DNA from: Euprymna scolopes
Lineage: Eukaryota; Mollusca; Cephalopoda; Sepiida; Sepiolidae
DNA length: 21,478 bases
Assembly: GCA_024364805.1 (NCBI GenBank)
Contig: CM044489.1
Span: forward strand, 116,628,081-116,649,558
Reading direction: 5' to 3'
The stretch's first letter is position 1. Each line of letters begins with the position of its first letter. The notes below the pieces were generated by a model, which worked only from the letters and a program-made list of their open reading frames with translations, was not told the origin of the DNA and searched no databases. A program made the position numbers and the translations under genes. This document shows positions 1-8,960 of this stretch, piece after piece.

Positions 1-1071
1 ACCGTACTGTATACCGATACTCCATGGTTGACTGGGATAGATTCCGAACATTCATATCTGATCTATCTCTGCATTCCATGTTTAAACAGGATGTGTCCTT
101 TATAGTATAAGACCTAACCGAATGGTTAATTGTAGGCATAGCCCGATTCATACAATCTAAAAGATTCCAAGAAAAATCACAAACCAGCCATGGTTCTCCC
201 CAGAATGTGCTGCTGCCATCGCACACAGGAATCAGTTTTTCCAAAGCTACCAACGTAATAGATGCACTGAGACTAAAGCTGCTTTCAGGAACGTCAGCAA
301 CCACTGTAAAAGAGTAATAAAAATGCAAGAGAGCTATATGCCCAGTCTGTTAAATTCAAAGTAGCTGAGCAGCGGCTTGGTTCCCACCAGTTTTGGCAAA
401 TAACAAATAGGATCCTGAACAGAAGCGTGCGTTCTAACCCAATCATTATTAATGAACCAGAGGTCATCTTGTCAGCTTCAGACAAGGCCAAACTATTCGC
501 CAAGAACTTTGCAGCTAATTCTACCCTATGCGATGAAGGCCATCAACTCCCCATATTTCCTCCTATAGCACAGAACTCGCTAGGTAACATACAAATATCT
601 GTGCAAGAGGTCGCCAAGCTAATCAAGAACATTGATTCCAGTAAAGCAACTGGCCCGGACGGCATCCCAATTATAGTGTTAAAAAAGTTTCAACCAAAAC
701 TTGCTCCCATACTTACGAAACTCTTTAAGTGTTGCTTTAAGGAGAAGTGCTTTCCAACACCCTGGAAAACCTCATCAGTATGCCCTGTATTTAAGAACTC
801 AGGTGATAAGTCGTCTCCCTCTCAGTACAAACCAATAAGTCTCCTGTGTGTCATGAGTAAGTTGCTTGAATCCATATTAAATAGAGGAATAGTCAACCGC
901 CTCATCAGAAATAACGTTCTTAGTGACACGCAATATGGTTTCCGTTCTGCAAGATCTACTGCAGATGTGCTAACGTTTATATCTCATAGCATTAGTGAAT
1001 CTCTGGACAAAGGCTTCCTTTCTAGGGCAATTGCTCTTGACATATCAAAGGCCTTCGATAAGGTATGGCAT
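1..1071 (+). pseudogene. LINE (jockey/CR1/L2-like group) ORF2 fragment, linker and N-terminal RT
   Basis: This is the remains of a non-LTR retrotransposon polyprotein that would reverse-transcribe its own RNA at a nicked target. The piece enters from the left edge. The segment between endonuclease and RT can be read from base 3 (VDWDRFRTFI) and near 188-240 (PWFSPECAAAIAHRN). A single-base frame change lies in the A-run at about 319-323. The frame used from there to the end carries the RT motifs: ATGPDGIP (about 645-668), YKPISLL (about 826-846), QYGFRSARSTADVL (about 931-972) and LDISKAFDKVWH (about 1036-1071), whose first Asp is catalytic motif A. Homology stops right after DKVWH, so the palm with the YADD box is missing. 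A stop near 110 and the frame changes show a dead copy. Family-level identity is firm; the exact clade is not. Confidence 0.9.
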
Positions 1072-1079
1072 AAACTATA

Positions 1080-1430
1080 TATATATTCTTTGAAACTTTA
1101 ACATAATGTTCCCATAAAACATATACATTTGGCAGGGTCTATTTTTATGCAGCATACGTGCGATATGACATAGGAAAGATTTTCTTTCATCAAACATTTT
1201 ATAAATAAATATTCTTCAATTTTTATATCCAAATCGTGAAATATAACTTGTAGTCTTGTGTTTTCACAATTTTATTCTAACTTTTTTGTATATATAAAAT
1301 GGTTATTGTTTTCAAACTACTCGAAATCATTTACACATATAAGATCGTCAATATATCTCCTAGAACCAAAACGATAGTTCAAATCATTTCTTTTAATCCA
1401 AATTAATACAAACCAATAAGTTTACTACAT
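1080..1430 (-). pseudogene. Reverse transcriptase fragment with RYIDDL box (Penelope-like or unclassified retroelement)
   Basis: Read on the minus strand from about 1400 down to 1085, one frame gives FGSRRYIDDLICVND, where the DD pair is RT motif C. It is followed by HDLDIKIEEYLFIK and later FDERKSFLCHIARM, a layout I know from RYIDDL-type RTs in invertebrate genomes. It is too diverged and short to place securely; Penelope-like elements are the nearest guess. The copy is degraded. It lies back to back with the truncated plus-strand LINE, so the junction at 1071-1085 is probably an insertion or rearrangement breakpoint. Confidence 0.65.
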
Positions 1431-2037
1431 AATTACATTCCTCGTACTTTATATTATCTCCTGTCTTTTTATTCGATTTTAGAAGAACTTTATTTTAGTA
1501 TTCGATTCTAAAACTAATTTGAGAAAAAATAAATTAATTAAAACATATAATTCTGTTAAAAGATCTTACCCCTACCCATTTCCGGATCCTTAAGTACTGA
1601 CGACAGATTAAACCCAAGCAGATTCTTCAATCACATGCCACGTTGTCTACAAGTGGAACTGGAACGCAGAATGAAAACTTAATTTTCCCGAATAATTTGT
1701 TGTTTACTTTAATTTTAAATTCATGTCTTTATTTCCCAACAAATTTTTATTTTTCATTAATTTTTCTTTGAAAAAATATTTTCTAAAAAACAAGGCCTAC
1801 AAGGCGATGTATATCTGTTTTTAATGTTTTGAATCAAAATCTGTCTTCCAAAATAACATATTTCTAGATGTAGAGTTAAGAGCTAGTTATTTTGACCCCA
1901 AGACCACTGCTTGTATTACAGACATTTAAAAACTAATTCTGCTCCTTAATCTTACCCTAATCTTGTCTTTGCATCTTAATATATCTTATATTAATTCTTA
2001 ATACTATATCTTATAATAATAGTTCAAATCGTTTCTT
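1431..2037. other. AT-rich stretch without recognisable gene
   Basis: No coding sequence or known repeat could be assigned. A short open run at about 1860-1929 looks codon-like but matches nothing I recognise. A stretch near 1373-1394 (atagttcaaatcatttc) recurs with one change at about 2021-2040, just before the next LINE tail. Confidence 0.5.
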
Positions 2038-2039
2038 TA

Positions 2040-2420
2040 TACTTATTATTTTATTTTATTTTTATTTTGTTTTTATTCAATTTTCACCCTAAAAAGTCAC
2101 AGTGCAACTTCGAAGCAGGGTGCTACTATCAGGGACTTAATTAGCAGGGTCATTGTGAAGGGAGATAAGTAGTAAGATGTTTGTTCACATTACACTTGAA
2201 CTTCTGCATATCAGTTCCAAAGACCCGCAGTTCTGGGGAAGAAACTATTGGAGTAAAAGGCTTTCTTGCACCTAGGGATCTCTACTGTAAAGCGATGAGA
2301 CTTAGTAGCTTGTCGGGTTTGTCGGGGGTAGTTACGTCGGGGAGGTACAAGTGTTTGCAATTCGTCAGAGCATTCACCATTAAAGTATTATGGGAGAAGG
2401 GTAATCTTTTATCTTTTTCA
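2040..2420 (-). pseudogene. LINE ORF2 C-terminus, 3' UTR and A-rich tail
   Basis: On the minus strand the last coding part of a LINE is visible, ending in DMQKFKCNVNKHLTTYLPSQ with its stop at 2150-2152. The block VFGTDMQKFKCNVNKHL is the decayed equivalent of the LINE C-terminal pattern FFPRTARLWNSLP...FKSRVNRHL. The 3' UTR follows at about 2085-2149 and an AATAAA-rich tail at about 2041-2080, in the order expected for a retroposed 3' end. At least one internal stop is present. A plus-strand open frame of 92 codons at 2181-2459 is only the shadow of this sequence. A second copy of the same C-terminus, clearly diverged, lies at 15395-15650. Confidence 0.8.
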
Positions 2421-2453
2421 CCTTTAGAAGCCAGACGAACATTTATTTTATTT

Positions 2454-2652
2454 AAGTAGATTCTTAATATCTATATTTTATATCTATGTTTGTATCGATG
2501 CTAAGTTATGTGTATAGTCTATATTTATATCTATTAAGTAGATGCTTATCATCTATATTTTATACGTATATTTGATATTACATCTATATTGAATAGATAG
2601 TTATTAGTCATAGTTTATATCAATTAAAACTATATCTATTAAATAGATACTC
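2454..2652. repeat. Degenerate AT-rich tandem repeat (AGTAGAT...ATCTATATTTTATA unit)
   Basis: Three to four irregular units begin with AAGTAGAT or AATAGAT (about 2454, 2536, 2592 and 2641). They share the core ATCTATATTTTATA and differ in length from about 50 to 80 bases. The whole stretch is rich in ATCTAT hexamers. It borders the 5' side of the minus-strand LINE fragment. Confidence 0.6.
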
Positions 2653-2919
2653 CTCATTTCTTTTCCTTTTGTGGACTAATGCATACAGTGCTTTTTTACA
2701 TAAAAAACTAAATCTAAAATTCTATTTTGAATCATACTTTATTCTGTTTTTCTACTTACATACTTTTTAACCATATTTTATTCATCTTTTAAATCTAATG
2801 TTTGCTACTCATGATTTATACTTACCCTCCTTTTTATACTTGTAACGAGAGTGTAATCATATTCTTCTCTTCTGTTTTAATTAAATACATATATCTTTAG
2901 TACTAAATCAATTAATCCT

Positions 2920-3600
2920 ATGCAGGGACGTAGAAATATTTGGTCTATAACTCAGCAACTGGGCTACCCCTCCTCGTGCTGATGGACACATACGTCTCAT
3001 CCATAGATTCATTCGTCTAGGAGAAGAAAAATTCTGATGTTAAACCTTCTCTACTTATCTCATATATTTTGGCACCAAACAAAGCCTTGTCAACAACCTC
3101 CCTAGACTGAAACAAATTACCGGTTTGCAAACCTAAACTGCTTAAGAAGTAGATTTGGCTCGACTTATCGCCTGGCTTTTATACTCCTTTTTTGCCTAAT
3201 AACCACGTGGGTAGAGACTGTGATTCTGCAGATTTAACAAAGACACCCAATGCTTGGCTTTGTTTCCTGACTTGGGCAATGAATGCCGTCCCTCGCTCCA
3301 GCTTCATTCCCTTCCCCTTAAACTGGGTAGCTTGATTACCACATATGTCCACATGAGATAGTGAGACACTCTTGTCTGACAGGTTTGAAGTTACCGTTTT
3401 GCAGTTGGTCTGACTGCTGTATTCTGATTGACAGCACAGGTGCCCTAACTTTTTAGTACTACTGTCATCAGTTATATAATATCAGGAAAGTTGTAGTGCT
3501 ATGTTGCACATAGAAAGGACCCTGCACCCATCTCTGGTGGGTTTTCTTTAGGCCACAATCTTGTTGATTAGATTTCCTCTTTGTCTAACACCTTTTGACT
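2920..3600. other. Higher-GC non-coding block, unassigned
   Basis: This block is visibly richer in G and C than its surroundings and has sharp AT-rich borders. No protein frame can be followed. On the minus strand it holds a TATA/E-box pair described separately. It could be a non-coding end of an old mobile element or a host regulatory block; the sequence alone does not decide. Confidence 0.35.
3177..3209 (-). promoter_or_regulatory. Candidate core promoter: CACGTG plus TATAAAA
   Basis: On the minus strand a perfect CACGTG E-box (3204-3209) lies about 20 bases upstream of GTATAAAAG (TATAAAA at 3177-3183). This is reasonable spacing for a TATA promoter with a proximal E-box. No gene is recognised downstream on that strand, so it may be an old terminal-repeat promoter or chance. 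Confidence 0.3.
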
Positions 3601-3884
3601 TCATATCATAAGACTTTTAAACCATGCCAAACATTAGACATGGAAAAATATTTCCCCTTATAAAATTATTAAAAGTTCTTCAACCTTTTTTTAATTTAAA
3701 ATATTTGTCTTGCCTAATGAGATCAATAATGATCGAAACGTTTTGCACATCGTAGCAAGACATGACTATATTTACATAAAGAAAATAAAAATTATAAATT
3801 TGCTCTCTTTAATTGAGCACTATCAACAACTTTTATTGGAATTCAATGATTCTAATCTTTTGAATATATTCAGCCTGGAACATA

Positions 3885-4483
3885 CACTGCTGATCAAAAA
3901 TTTATGACCACTTAAAAATCTTAAAAAAAAAACAAAAACATTTTTGTTAAGAATAGATTTTAAACTCTTCCAACTTAAGGTTACCAATACTACAATCTAA
4001 AACGTTATGGAAACAAAAAGCTACATTCCAAAGATTTATTTTTAAAGTTTACATTTTGATTACATTAGGCTTTTTACACATGATCCAAATTATAAGACTA
4101 GAGACAAAAATTCTATTAAATTATACAAAAAGTGAAAACATTTAACAATCAAACTTAATAATGAGTTCTATCTCCACTGCTTTTGATGATTTCAAAAATT
4201 CTTTGGGACATGCTAGCAGTAAGGGTGCGGGGGATCCTGTTCCAGTTTCTGAAGATGGCTTCACGAAGTTCATTATTTGTTGAATATTATTTGCCATTTC
4301 GATAAACCTCTCTTGTCAACCATCCCCAAACATTTTCAATTGAGTTCAAGACTGGTGAGCATGCAGGATGTTCCAAGAGATGAACTCGATTTTTTTGTAG
4401 AAAGCTCAAGGTCCGTCTTGCAGTGTAGATTGCAGCATTATCCTGCTGGAATAATCATCCATCCCTATGCAAACGATTATTGA
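3885..4483 (-). mobile_element. Tc1/mariner transposon, 3' part with terminal inverted repeat and transposase C-terminus
   Basis: The right-hand terminal repeat starts CACTGCTGATCAAAAATTTA at 3885 and is preceded by TA (3883-3884), the usual Tc1 target dinucleotide. On the minus strand one frame from about 4480 to the stop at 4155-4157 gives the C-terminal third of a Tc1 transposase. It contains LFQQDNAAI (about 4427-4454, second catalytic Asp), LLEHPACSPVLNSIENVWGW (third catalytic acidic residue in SIENVW) and ends in IIKSSGDRTHY. Tc1 transposases are normally about 340 residues; only about 110 remain. Two in-frame stops are visible, one just before LFQQD and one after YRNGK. The N-terminal helix-turn-helix half and the other terminal repeat are absent, replaced by the 5S-derived sequence. 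It is a dead but fairly well-preserved copy. Confidence 0.93.
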
Positions 4484-4487
4484 ATAA

Positions 4488-4620
4488 TCACGTTGACACA
4501 CTAGTTCTCGCTAGATCATCGAAGTTAAGCAATGTTGAGCTTGGCCAGTACTAGATGGGTTGCCAATTTGTGAATACCAGATGGTTAACCAATTTGGGAA
4601 TACCAGGCACTCTATGTAGG
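4488..4620 (+). repeat. 5S rRNA-derived sequence (pseudogene or SINE3-type head)
   Basis: The stretch follows animal 5S rRNA closely: GTTCTCGCTAGATCATCGAAG, then GTTAAGCAATGTTGAGC (A-box region), GGCCAGTACTAGATGGGT (intermediate element and start of the C-box) and GGGAATACCAGGC near the end. A 26-base segment covering the C-box is duplicated in tandem (4554-4579 and 4580-4605, 22 of 26 identical), so it is not a normal 5S gene. Unrelated sequence continues past the 5S end, as expected for a SINE with a 5S head. It starts within about ten bases of the broken end of the Tc1 copy. Transcription by RNA polymerase III is possible in principle but not shown. Confidence 0.85.
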
Positions 4621-4674
4621 GAGATGTCAACATTTCCTTGCAAGACTTGCAAAAACCTAATGTTGTCATCTCCC
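4619..4674 (+). repeat. Hairpin directly after the 5S-derived head
   Basis: GGGAGATGTCAACATT (4619-4634) is complementary to AATGTTGTCATCTCCC (4659-4674) at 15 of 16 positions, leaving a 24-base loop that contains TTGCAAGACTTGCAA. It begins at the last bases of the 5S similarity and could form a stem in a transcript started from the 5S-type promoter. Confidence 0.75.
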
Positions 4675-5087
4675 ATGTACATATGACTGGGGGACTGCTT
4701 GTGAATTTCATGTGCCCATAAAAGTGGTTAAACCCGCATTAAGGTTAGTGCTGCAGTTTCATTTCATTTTCATTTCATACATATGTCACTTCTAGTTGGG
4801 AGTCAGCTAAACATCGCCAGGCCATAGTCTTGGTATGAAGTTGGAGATGAAAATGAAATAACATGTTTCAAAAGATTATACGTAGCCGAGGTCACATGCT
4901 ATAGTTTTAATTTAAAGAAAATTTTACAAATATAATTTAATCTTCAGCTTCGCCATCATACCAAGAATATGATCAGACGCAGTTCAGTTAGAACTGAAAC
5001 ATGCCTGCAAATAAAAATACAGTTCTACTTATTATTTAACACTATTATATAAACACAGTAAGGATTCATTGGACATAAACTCAACGC
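4675..5087. other. Non-coding tail region with short inverted repeats
   Basis: There is no gene here. A 13-base perfect inverted repeat, ATTTCATTTTCAT (4761-4773) against ATGAAAATGAAAT (4847-4859), brackets about 70 bases. TCTTGGTATGA (about 4828) recurs inverted as TCATACCAAGA (about 4955). It may include the tail of the 5S-derived element. Confidence 0.45.
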
Positions 5088-5092
5088 ATATA

Positions 5093-5166
<74 letters not shown>

Positions 5167-5194
5167 TGTGTGTGTGTGTGTGTGCGTGCGTGTG
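5088..5194. repeat. Microsatellites (AT)n followed by (TG)n
   Basis: An almost pure AT run (5088-5163, one G interruption) passes directly into TG/CG dinucleotides (5167-5194). Open frames across it encode only Tyr-Ile and Thr-His runs and are artefacts. Confidence 0.97.
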
Positions 5195-5413
5195 CCCATG
5201 TTAATCACAGTATTACCTAGAATACATATTCCATAATTCATAAGTTTAGGATTTTACCAAGCACATACATATTGATGCCCATGCATGCTCACTGATCCTT
5301 TTAAAAACTTACTACTTTATATAGCTGAGAATTTGATGGCGGCAATTTTTTCTCTAAATTTTTAGTTTTTTGGTGAGACGAGAATGAATACAGGTGATCA
5401 TACTCTCTAAATT

Positions 5414-5840
5414 AACGGTCGGAAACCTTCGACCCATGGACCAGATCCGGCCTGCAAAGGCATTTCGACTTGCTTGACCAGCAATGACTATTTTTAACAT
5501 GCAACTAGACTTTTGAATTCAACAAAAGGCCTGCTGTTATCTTTCTGTATCCAACCGAATTTCAATACTGTCACTACAAAAAGAAAAATCACATCAAAAT
5601 CCAATCACTTCTATCTCTGCATAAAACATTTAAAAAATAAACATAAAGCAAAAACTGAGAACCGTTTTGACCGATCTATCGGCAATAGACATTAGGCGGG
5701 GGACAGCTTCAAAGAGACAATTTTTCCAACAGAGCAGTGGGCCCTCATTACTTACGCCTATTGCCTACCTATCATAATCAAGAAAAGATTGAATTAAGCG
5801 GTTGAAGTATGAATATGAAAAAGAAAAGTCTTTTTTATGA
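5414..5840 (+). mobile_element. Candidate hAT 5' non-coding end
   Basis: The sequence ACGGTCGGAAACCTTCGACC followed by CATGGACCAGATCCGGCCTG resembles the termini of hAT elements, which often read like GGTCGGCAACC...GGCCAGATCCGGCCCG. It lies upstream of, and in the same orientation as, the hAT transposase remains. The interval to 5840 shows no readable transposase BED-finger region, so the N-terminal part is lost or decayed. Confidence 0.5.
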
Positions 5841-6240
5841 AGAGAAAAGGCAAAAATGTGACAAATACAATTGTAAGTTATGAAGTTTTAAAACAAATCG
5901 CTACTAAAGCGAACGATTTACAGACGGTAATATTTTGAAAGAATATTTACTGGCAGTTTTAAAAATTGTTTATCTAGAAAAAATGTATTTATTTGAAACT
6001 ATCAACCTTTCCCCGAGGATGGTTACGTGGCACATTGAAGAAATATCGACAGATGCTGAAAATTTAAAAAAATGTATACCTGCAATAAAGAGAAAAGGCG
6101 AAATTGTTGCAAATACAATTACCAGCTATGAAGTTTCAAAGCGTATTGCTGAAAAATGAAACAATTTACAGATGGCATTTTTAAAAGAATGTTTACCCGT
6201 AGTTTTGGATATTGTTTATCAAGAAAAAAGCCTTTGTATT
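5841..6240 (+). pseudogene. hAT transposase (GTF2IRD2/ZBED5-like group), duplicated N-terminal segment
   Basis: hAT transposases cut and paste DNA; this family also gave rise to domesticated vertebrate genes such as ZBED5 and the C-terminus of GTF2IRD2. The same coding block occurs twice, offset by 248 bases. Each copy begins AGAGAAAAGG (5841 and 6089) and encodes NTI-SYEV, then a FTDG-like motif and a KEYLLAV-like motif. Copy one continues through LFETINLSPRMVTWHIEEIS (about 5985-6050). Copy two reads SYEVSKRIAEK, then KQFTDGIFKRM, and stops at about 6240 where another sequence is inserted. The copies are roughly three-quarters identical, so the duplication is old or joins two separate insertions. 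Both have frame breaks. Confidence 0.85.
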
Positions 6241-6930
6241 ATTGGGAATCCCAGCTTAATTGCTATATAGGTAGTTTTAGAAATAGAAAGTTATGTAAGT
6301 ATATTTTCATTTCCCATCAGCGAGTTGGCAGGGTCACAAAAGGTTAAGTTTGACAGGTATCAACCTAGAGAGAATGCACCAGAAATTAGGGGTGACATAG
6401 GAATTGTGGTCGTAGGCTTCCGGTTGATGACCACATGGGGAGAGTTGGTTTTGGGCAGCAGAGAATGCAGACGGGAAATTTCAGGTCTCTCCCGACAATC
6501 AGGATCCGAGATAATAGGCTTGCCTTGAAATAAAAGATTGAAGCTTCAAATCCATCTTATTGTTTATCGAGGCATCTGTCTGCAGTGACCACTTCCCAAC
6601 GAGATGGCAGACCAGCGACCAGAAGATATCATTCGCTGACCAAGGCAACCAGGTATGTATGCATTATACATTTGCACGTACACATCTCAAAGACTTTCAA
6701 GGCAAGAAACGGTGTAAGGATAAGAACACGCACCCGCACTCACATATAACAGTGAACTGCAGGTAAGATACGTAAGAGCATACACACACGTATATATGTA
6801 AGAACATAGACACTTAAAATACCCTTGTTAGTAAAAGTACCTGTAAAAGTAAAAAGAAAACGAAGTAAAAGTAAACGATTAAATAATAGTAATAAATAAA
6901 TAATAAACAGGACAACAAACATTTACGGTA
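6241..6930. mobile_element. Unclassified insertion of about 690 bases inside the hAT copy
   Basis: The hAT second copy breaks at CCTTTGTATT (about 6231-6240) and resumes at CCTTTATTTGAAAC (about 6934), judged by alignment with the first copy. The insert is therefore bounded quite sharply, possibly by an imperfect duplicated target CCTTTRTATT. It has no recognisable protein. It contains a GC-richer part (6310-6650) with an AATAAA hexamer at 6529-6534 and a purine-rich part with GTAAAAGTA repeats (6830-6880). It could be an old solo terminal repeat or a non-autonomous element. Confidence 0.5.
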
Positions 6931-7290
6931 ACACCTTTATTTGAAACTATCAACATTCTGAAAGGACGGTTGAAGATATGTCAGCAAGTGCTAAAAATAA
7001 AATAATGTGCACTTACAGTGAATTGCAATATTTTTCCATTCCAGTCGATGAGAGCATAGACTCAAGTGACACTGCACAACTTGTTGTCTTAATGCAAAAA
7101 GTGACTTCTACTTTTTATGTTTCGGAAAAGTTTATTCAGTTTATTCCCATGAAAGGAACTGTTACCAAAGCAAATATTTTTGAAGCATTATTAAAAATGG
7201 TAACAGAAAGGAAATTTGATTTCTCGAAGCTCATTGGTATCAAAATTGATGGTGTTCTAGCAATGGTAAGGGAAAAGGGCTTTGTTACAC
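6931..7290 (+). pseudogene. hAT transposase, catalytic-core segment after the insertion
   Basis: This continues the second hAT copy: LFETINI at 6938, then an open frame from 6978 with YFSIPVDESIDSSDTAQLVV (about 7028-7090), where VDES carries the first catalytic Asp. The FIQFIPMKGTVTKANIFEAL block (about 7130-7190) and FSKLIGIKIDGVLAMV (about 7221-7270), equivalent to the family's ITTDGAPAM, hold the second Asp. The family pattern stops at GFVTL (about 7290), so the RNase-H-like fold is cut before the third catalytic residue and the C-terminal dimerisation region. The remaining codons of the frame, to 7406, are unrelated sequence. The copy cannot be active. Confidence 0.88.
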
Positions 7291-7493
7291 TATATATATG
7301 CACCCCCCTCTCTGCTCTGCTCTGGTTTACTTTGCCGACCTCTTCCACATATCCCCATATTCCATACTCTTGCTCGAAAACACACTGTAATATAAGCTTG
7401 GTATAGTGTAAAAGATTTGCATAGGAATGACCTCTTTGTTTTCCTATAGTGTCGATAGTTAGTGAGGAAAATGTTACCACTTTAGTATATAAC

Positions 7494-7813
7494 TTTATAT
7501 TTCCAAAGAGATCTCTGAGAAAATTACTCCAATTGGTTCCCAGCATCCAAGAATGTATGGGTTACTCAATGTCCATAAGGGAAATATTCTTTTGAGACTT
7601 ATTCCTTCTATGGTAGGTCCTTTGGAACATGAATTAAGCAAATGGCTGGCTGAGATCCTCACACCTGTTCTGGAGATATAGTCAGGATTCTGCATTCCTA
7701 ACTTGTTTTGGTTTGCAGAATTTATTTGTGAAGTTAGGTTTTCATCGAATACTGAGTATCTATGTTTCTACGACATATCTAGTTTGTTTACTAATGTGCC
7801 TCACACAGACTAA
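7494..7813 (+). pseudogene. Penelope-like reverse transcriptase fragment
   Basis: One frame from 7511 shows ITPIGSQHPRMYGLLNVHKG, matching the RT signature YGLPKVHK. LVPSMVGxxxHELxKWLA-type residues follow at about 7590-7650, and CFYDISSLFTNVPHTD (about 7766-7810) follows them. The Asp in YDISSLFTNVP is RT catalytic motif A, and the SLFTNVP context is typical of Penelope-like elements. The piece covers roughly the N-terminal third of an RT domain. The palm motif C and any GIY-YIG endonuclease are absent. It is a decayed fragment lying directly after the broken hAT transposase. Confidence 0.82.
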
Positions 7814-7814
7814 T

Positions 7815-8329
7815 TTCTTTTCTTTTTTCTTTTTGAAGAGCCTCATATTGAAATGTGTAACAAGAAATCCTGCAGTGTTATTCTGGGTCTGTTTTCCCCC
7901 CAACGCAAATCTGTGCTTCAGCTAGTTTACGTATTTTGTGAAAATATAAAAACCTTGATTTTTAGTTTTACATGTGAGAAACAAATGCATCTGAATTTTT
8001 CTCTGGTGCAAAGTCATGTTTCCCTTTAAGCAAAATATCTGTGGTTGCAATTAAGCCAACACTGATACCAATTTTCTATTTTCCCTGAAGGTCTGCTTTT
8101 TCTTGCTTTTTTTCAGAATGATGTAATTTAAGTTAGTTACCAACTGTCAAATCATAGCAGCCATCAGTACGTGTGAGATGATAAAATTAACACAGTTTTG
8201 AATATTTGAAAGATTATTTCTTTAACATTTGCTTTCTATAATAATGCAAGAGTGAAAAGAGAAGAACATTTACAGATCTACCATATTGAAGTTTAATAAG
8301 CATATTTTTACTCATGAAAACGACACAAC
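7815..8329. other. Anonymous AT-rich stretch
   Basis: It consists of pyrimidine-rich and AT-rich sequence with no supported gene, RNA or repeat. Confidence 0.5.
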
Positions 8330-8960
8330 TGTCTATGGCTACATATCCAAGAGCATTGGCGATTTGATTTCGCTGATTCTCTCTCTTCGGATCTGGAGCT
8401 TGTGATCCACTGCAGAAATTGTGACTTGTTCATTTTACCCCTCTAAAACCAAATTTCTCTCCTTCACTAATGCTCAGATTTCTATTTTGCTCCAATCAAA
8501 ATGAATTCATCTGTCCTTAAACAAGCCACTTGTTTTGATAATCTCAAGACTGACGTTCGCCTCAGATCTAAAATAAAACACATATTCAGTTTGCTGGAAA
8601 ATGGTTGAATCATTCTACCACTCCAGAAAGTACCTAACGTCAGATGCAAACACTACTTATATATAAAGTCAGATACATATCTCCTTATAAAAATTTCCAC
8701 AGGCAAAGTTTTTTTTTGCAAGAGTTTTCCGTTTGTGAAACACATTGCTGTTAGACCATTTCCTTACAGACTACAACATAGTCATCTTCAAATCCTATCG
8801 CAACAAATACTTGTCTTGAAGTGTAACATAAGCAATCAAACTTTCTTCATTGCATTGATCAATTTTTCCCATTAACTCTTATCCTTGAGTGGCTTTTGGC
8901 CTTAATAAGTGGTAATAAAAAATAAAAAAAAAAAGTAGCAAAAATAAAATAAAATTTCTA
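8330..8960 (+). pseudogene. LINE ORF2 C-terminal part, 3' UTR and poly-A-rich tail
   Basis: The post-palm LINE motif is visible as FYPSKTKFLSFTNAQI (about 8434-8482), equivalent to the family's NPSKTKFLSFT. After a region that looks internally deleted, a C-terminal block appears at about 8705-8815. There, QSFFARVF and the FFPRT...WNSLP...FKS pattern can be followed in pieces across frame changes. The 3' UTR near 8875-8917 (TTATCCTTGAGTGGCTTTTG, then TAATAAGTGGTAATAA) leads into an A-rich tail to 8960. The same 3' end is found at 14085-14325 and 21030-21345, which defines one LINE family with at least three copies here. Confidence 0.8.

Noticed and set aside
1860-1929. Codon-like run ending in a stop (FLDVELRASYFDPKTT...)
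   Set aside because: Too short, with no recognisable family, and flanked by AT-rich non-coding DNA.
2181-2459. 92-codon plus-strand open frame
   Set aside because: It is the antisense of the LINE C-terminus, which explains the sequence better.
3710-3907. 65-codon plus-strand open frame before the Tc1 element
   Set aside because: It runs into the Tc1 terminal repeat, is of low-complexity composition and matches no family.
5032-5241. 69-codon minus-strand open frame
   Set aside because: It encodes only Tyr-Ile and Thr-His runs from the AT/TG microsatellites.
7136-7546. 136-codon minus-strand open frame
   Set aside because: It is a shadow of the plus-strand hAT and Penelope-like coding remains.
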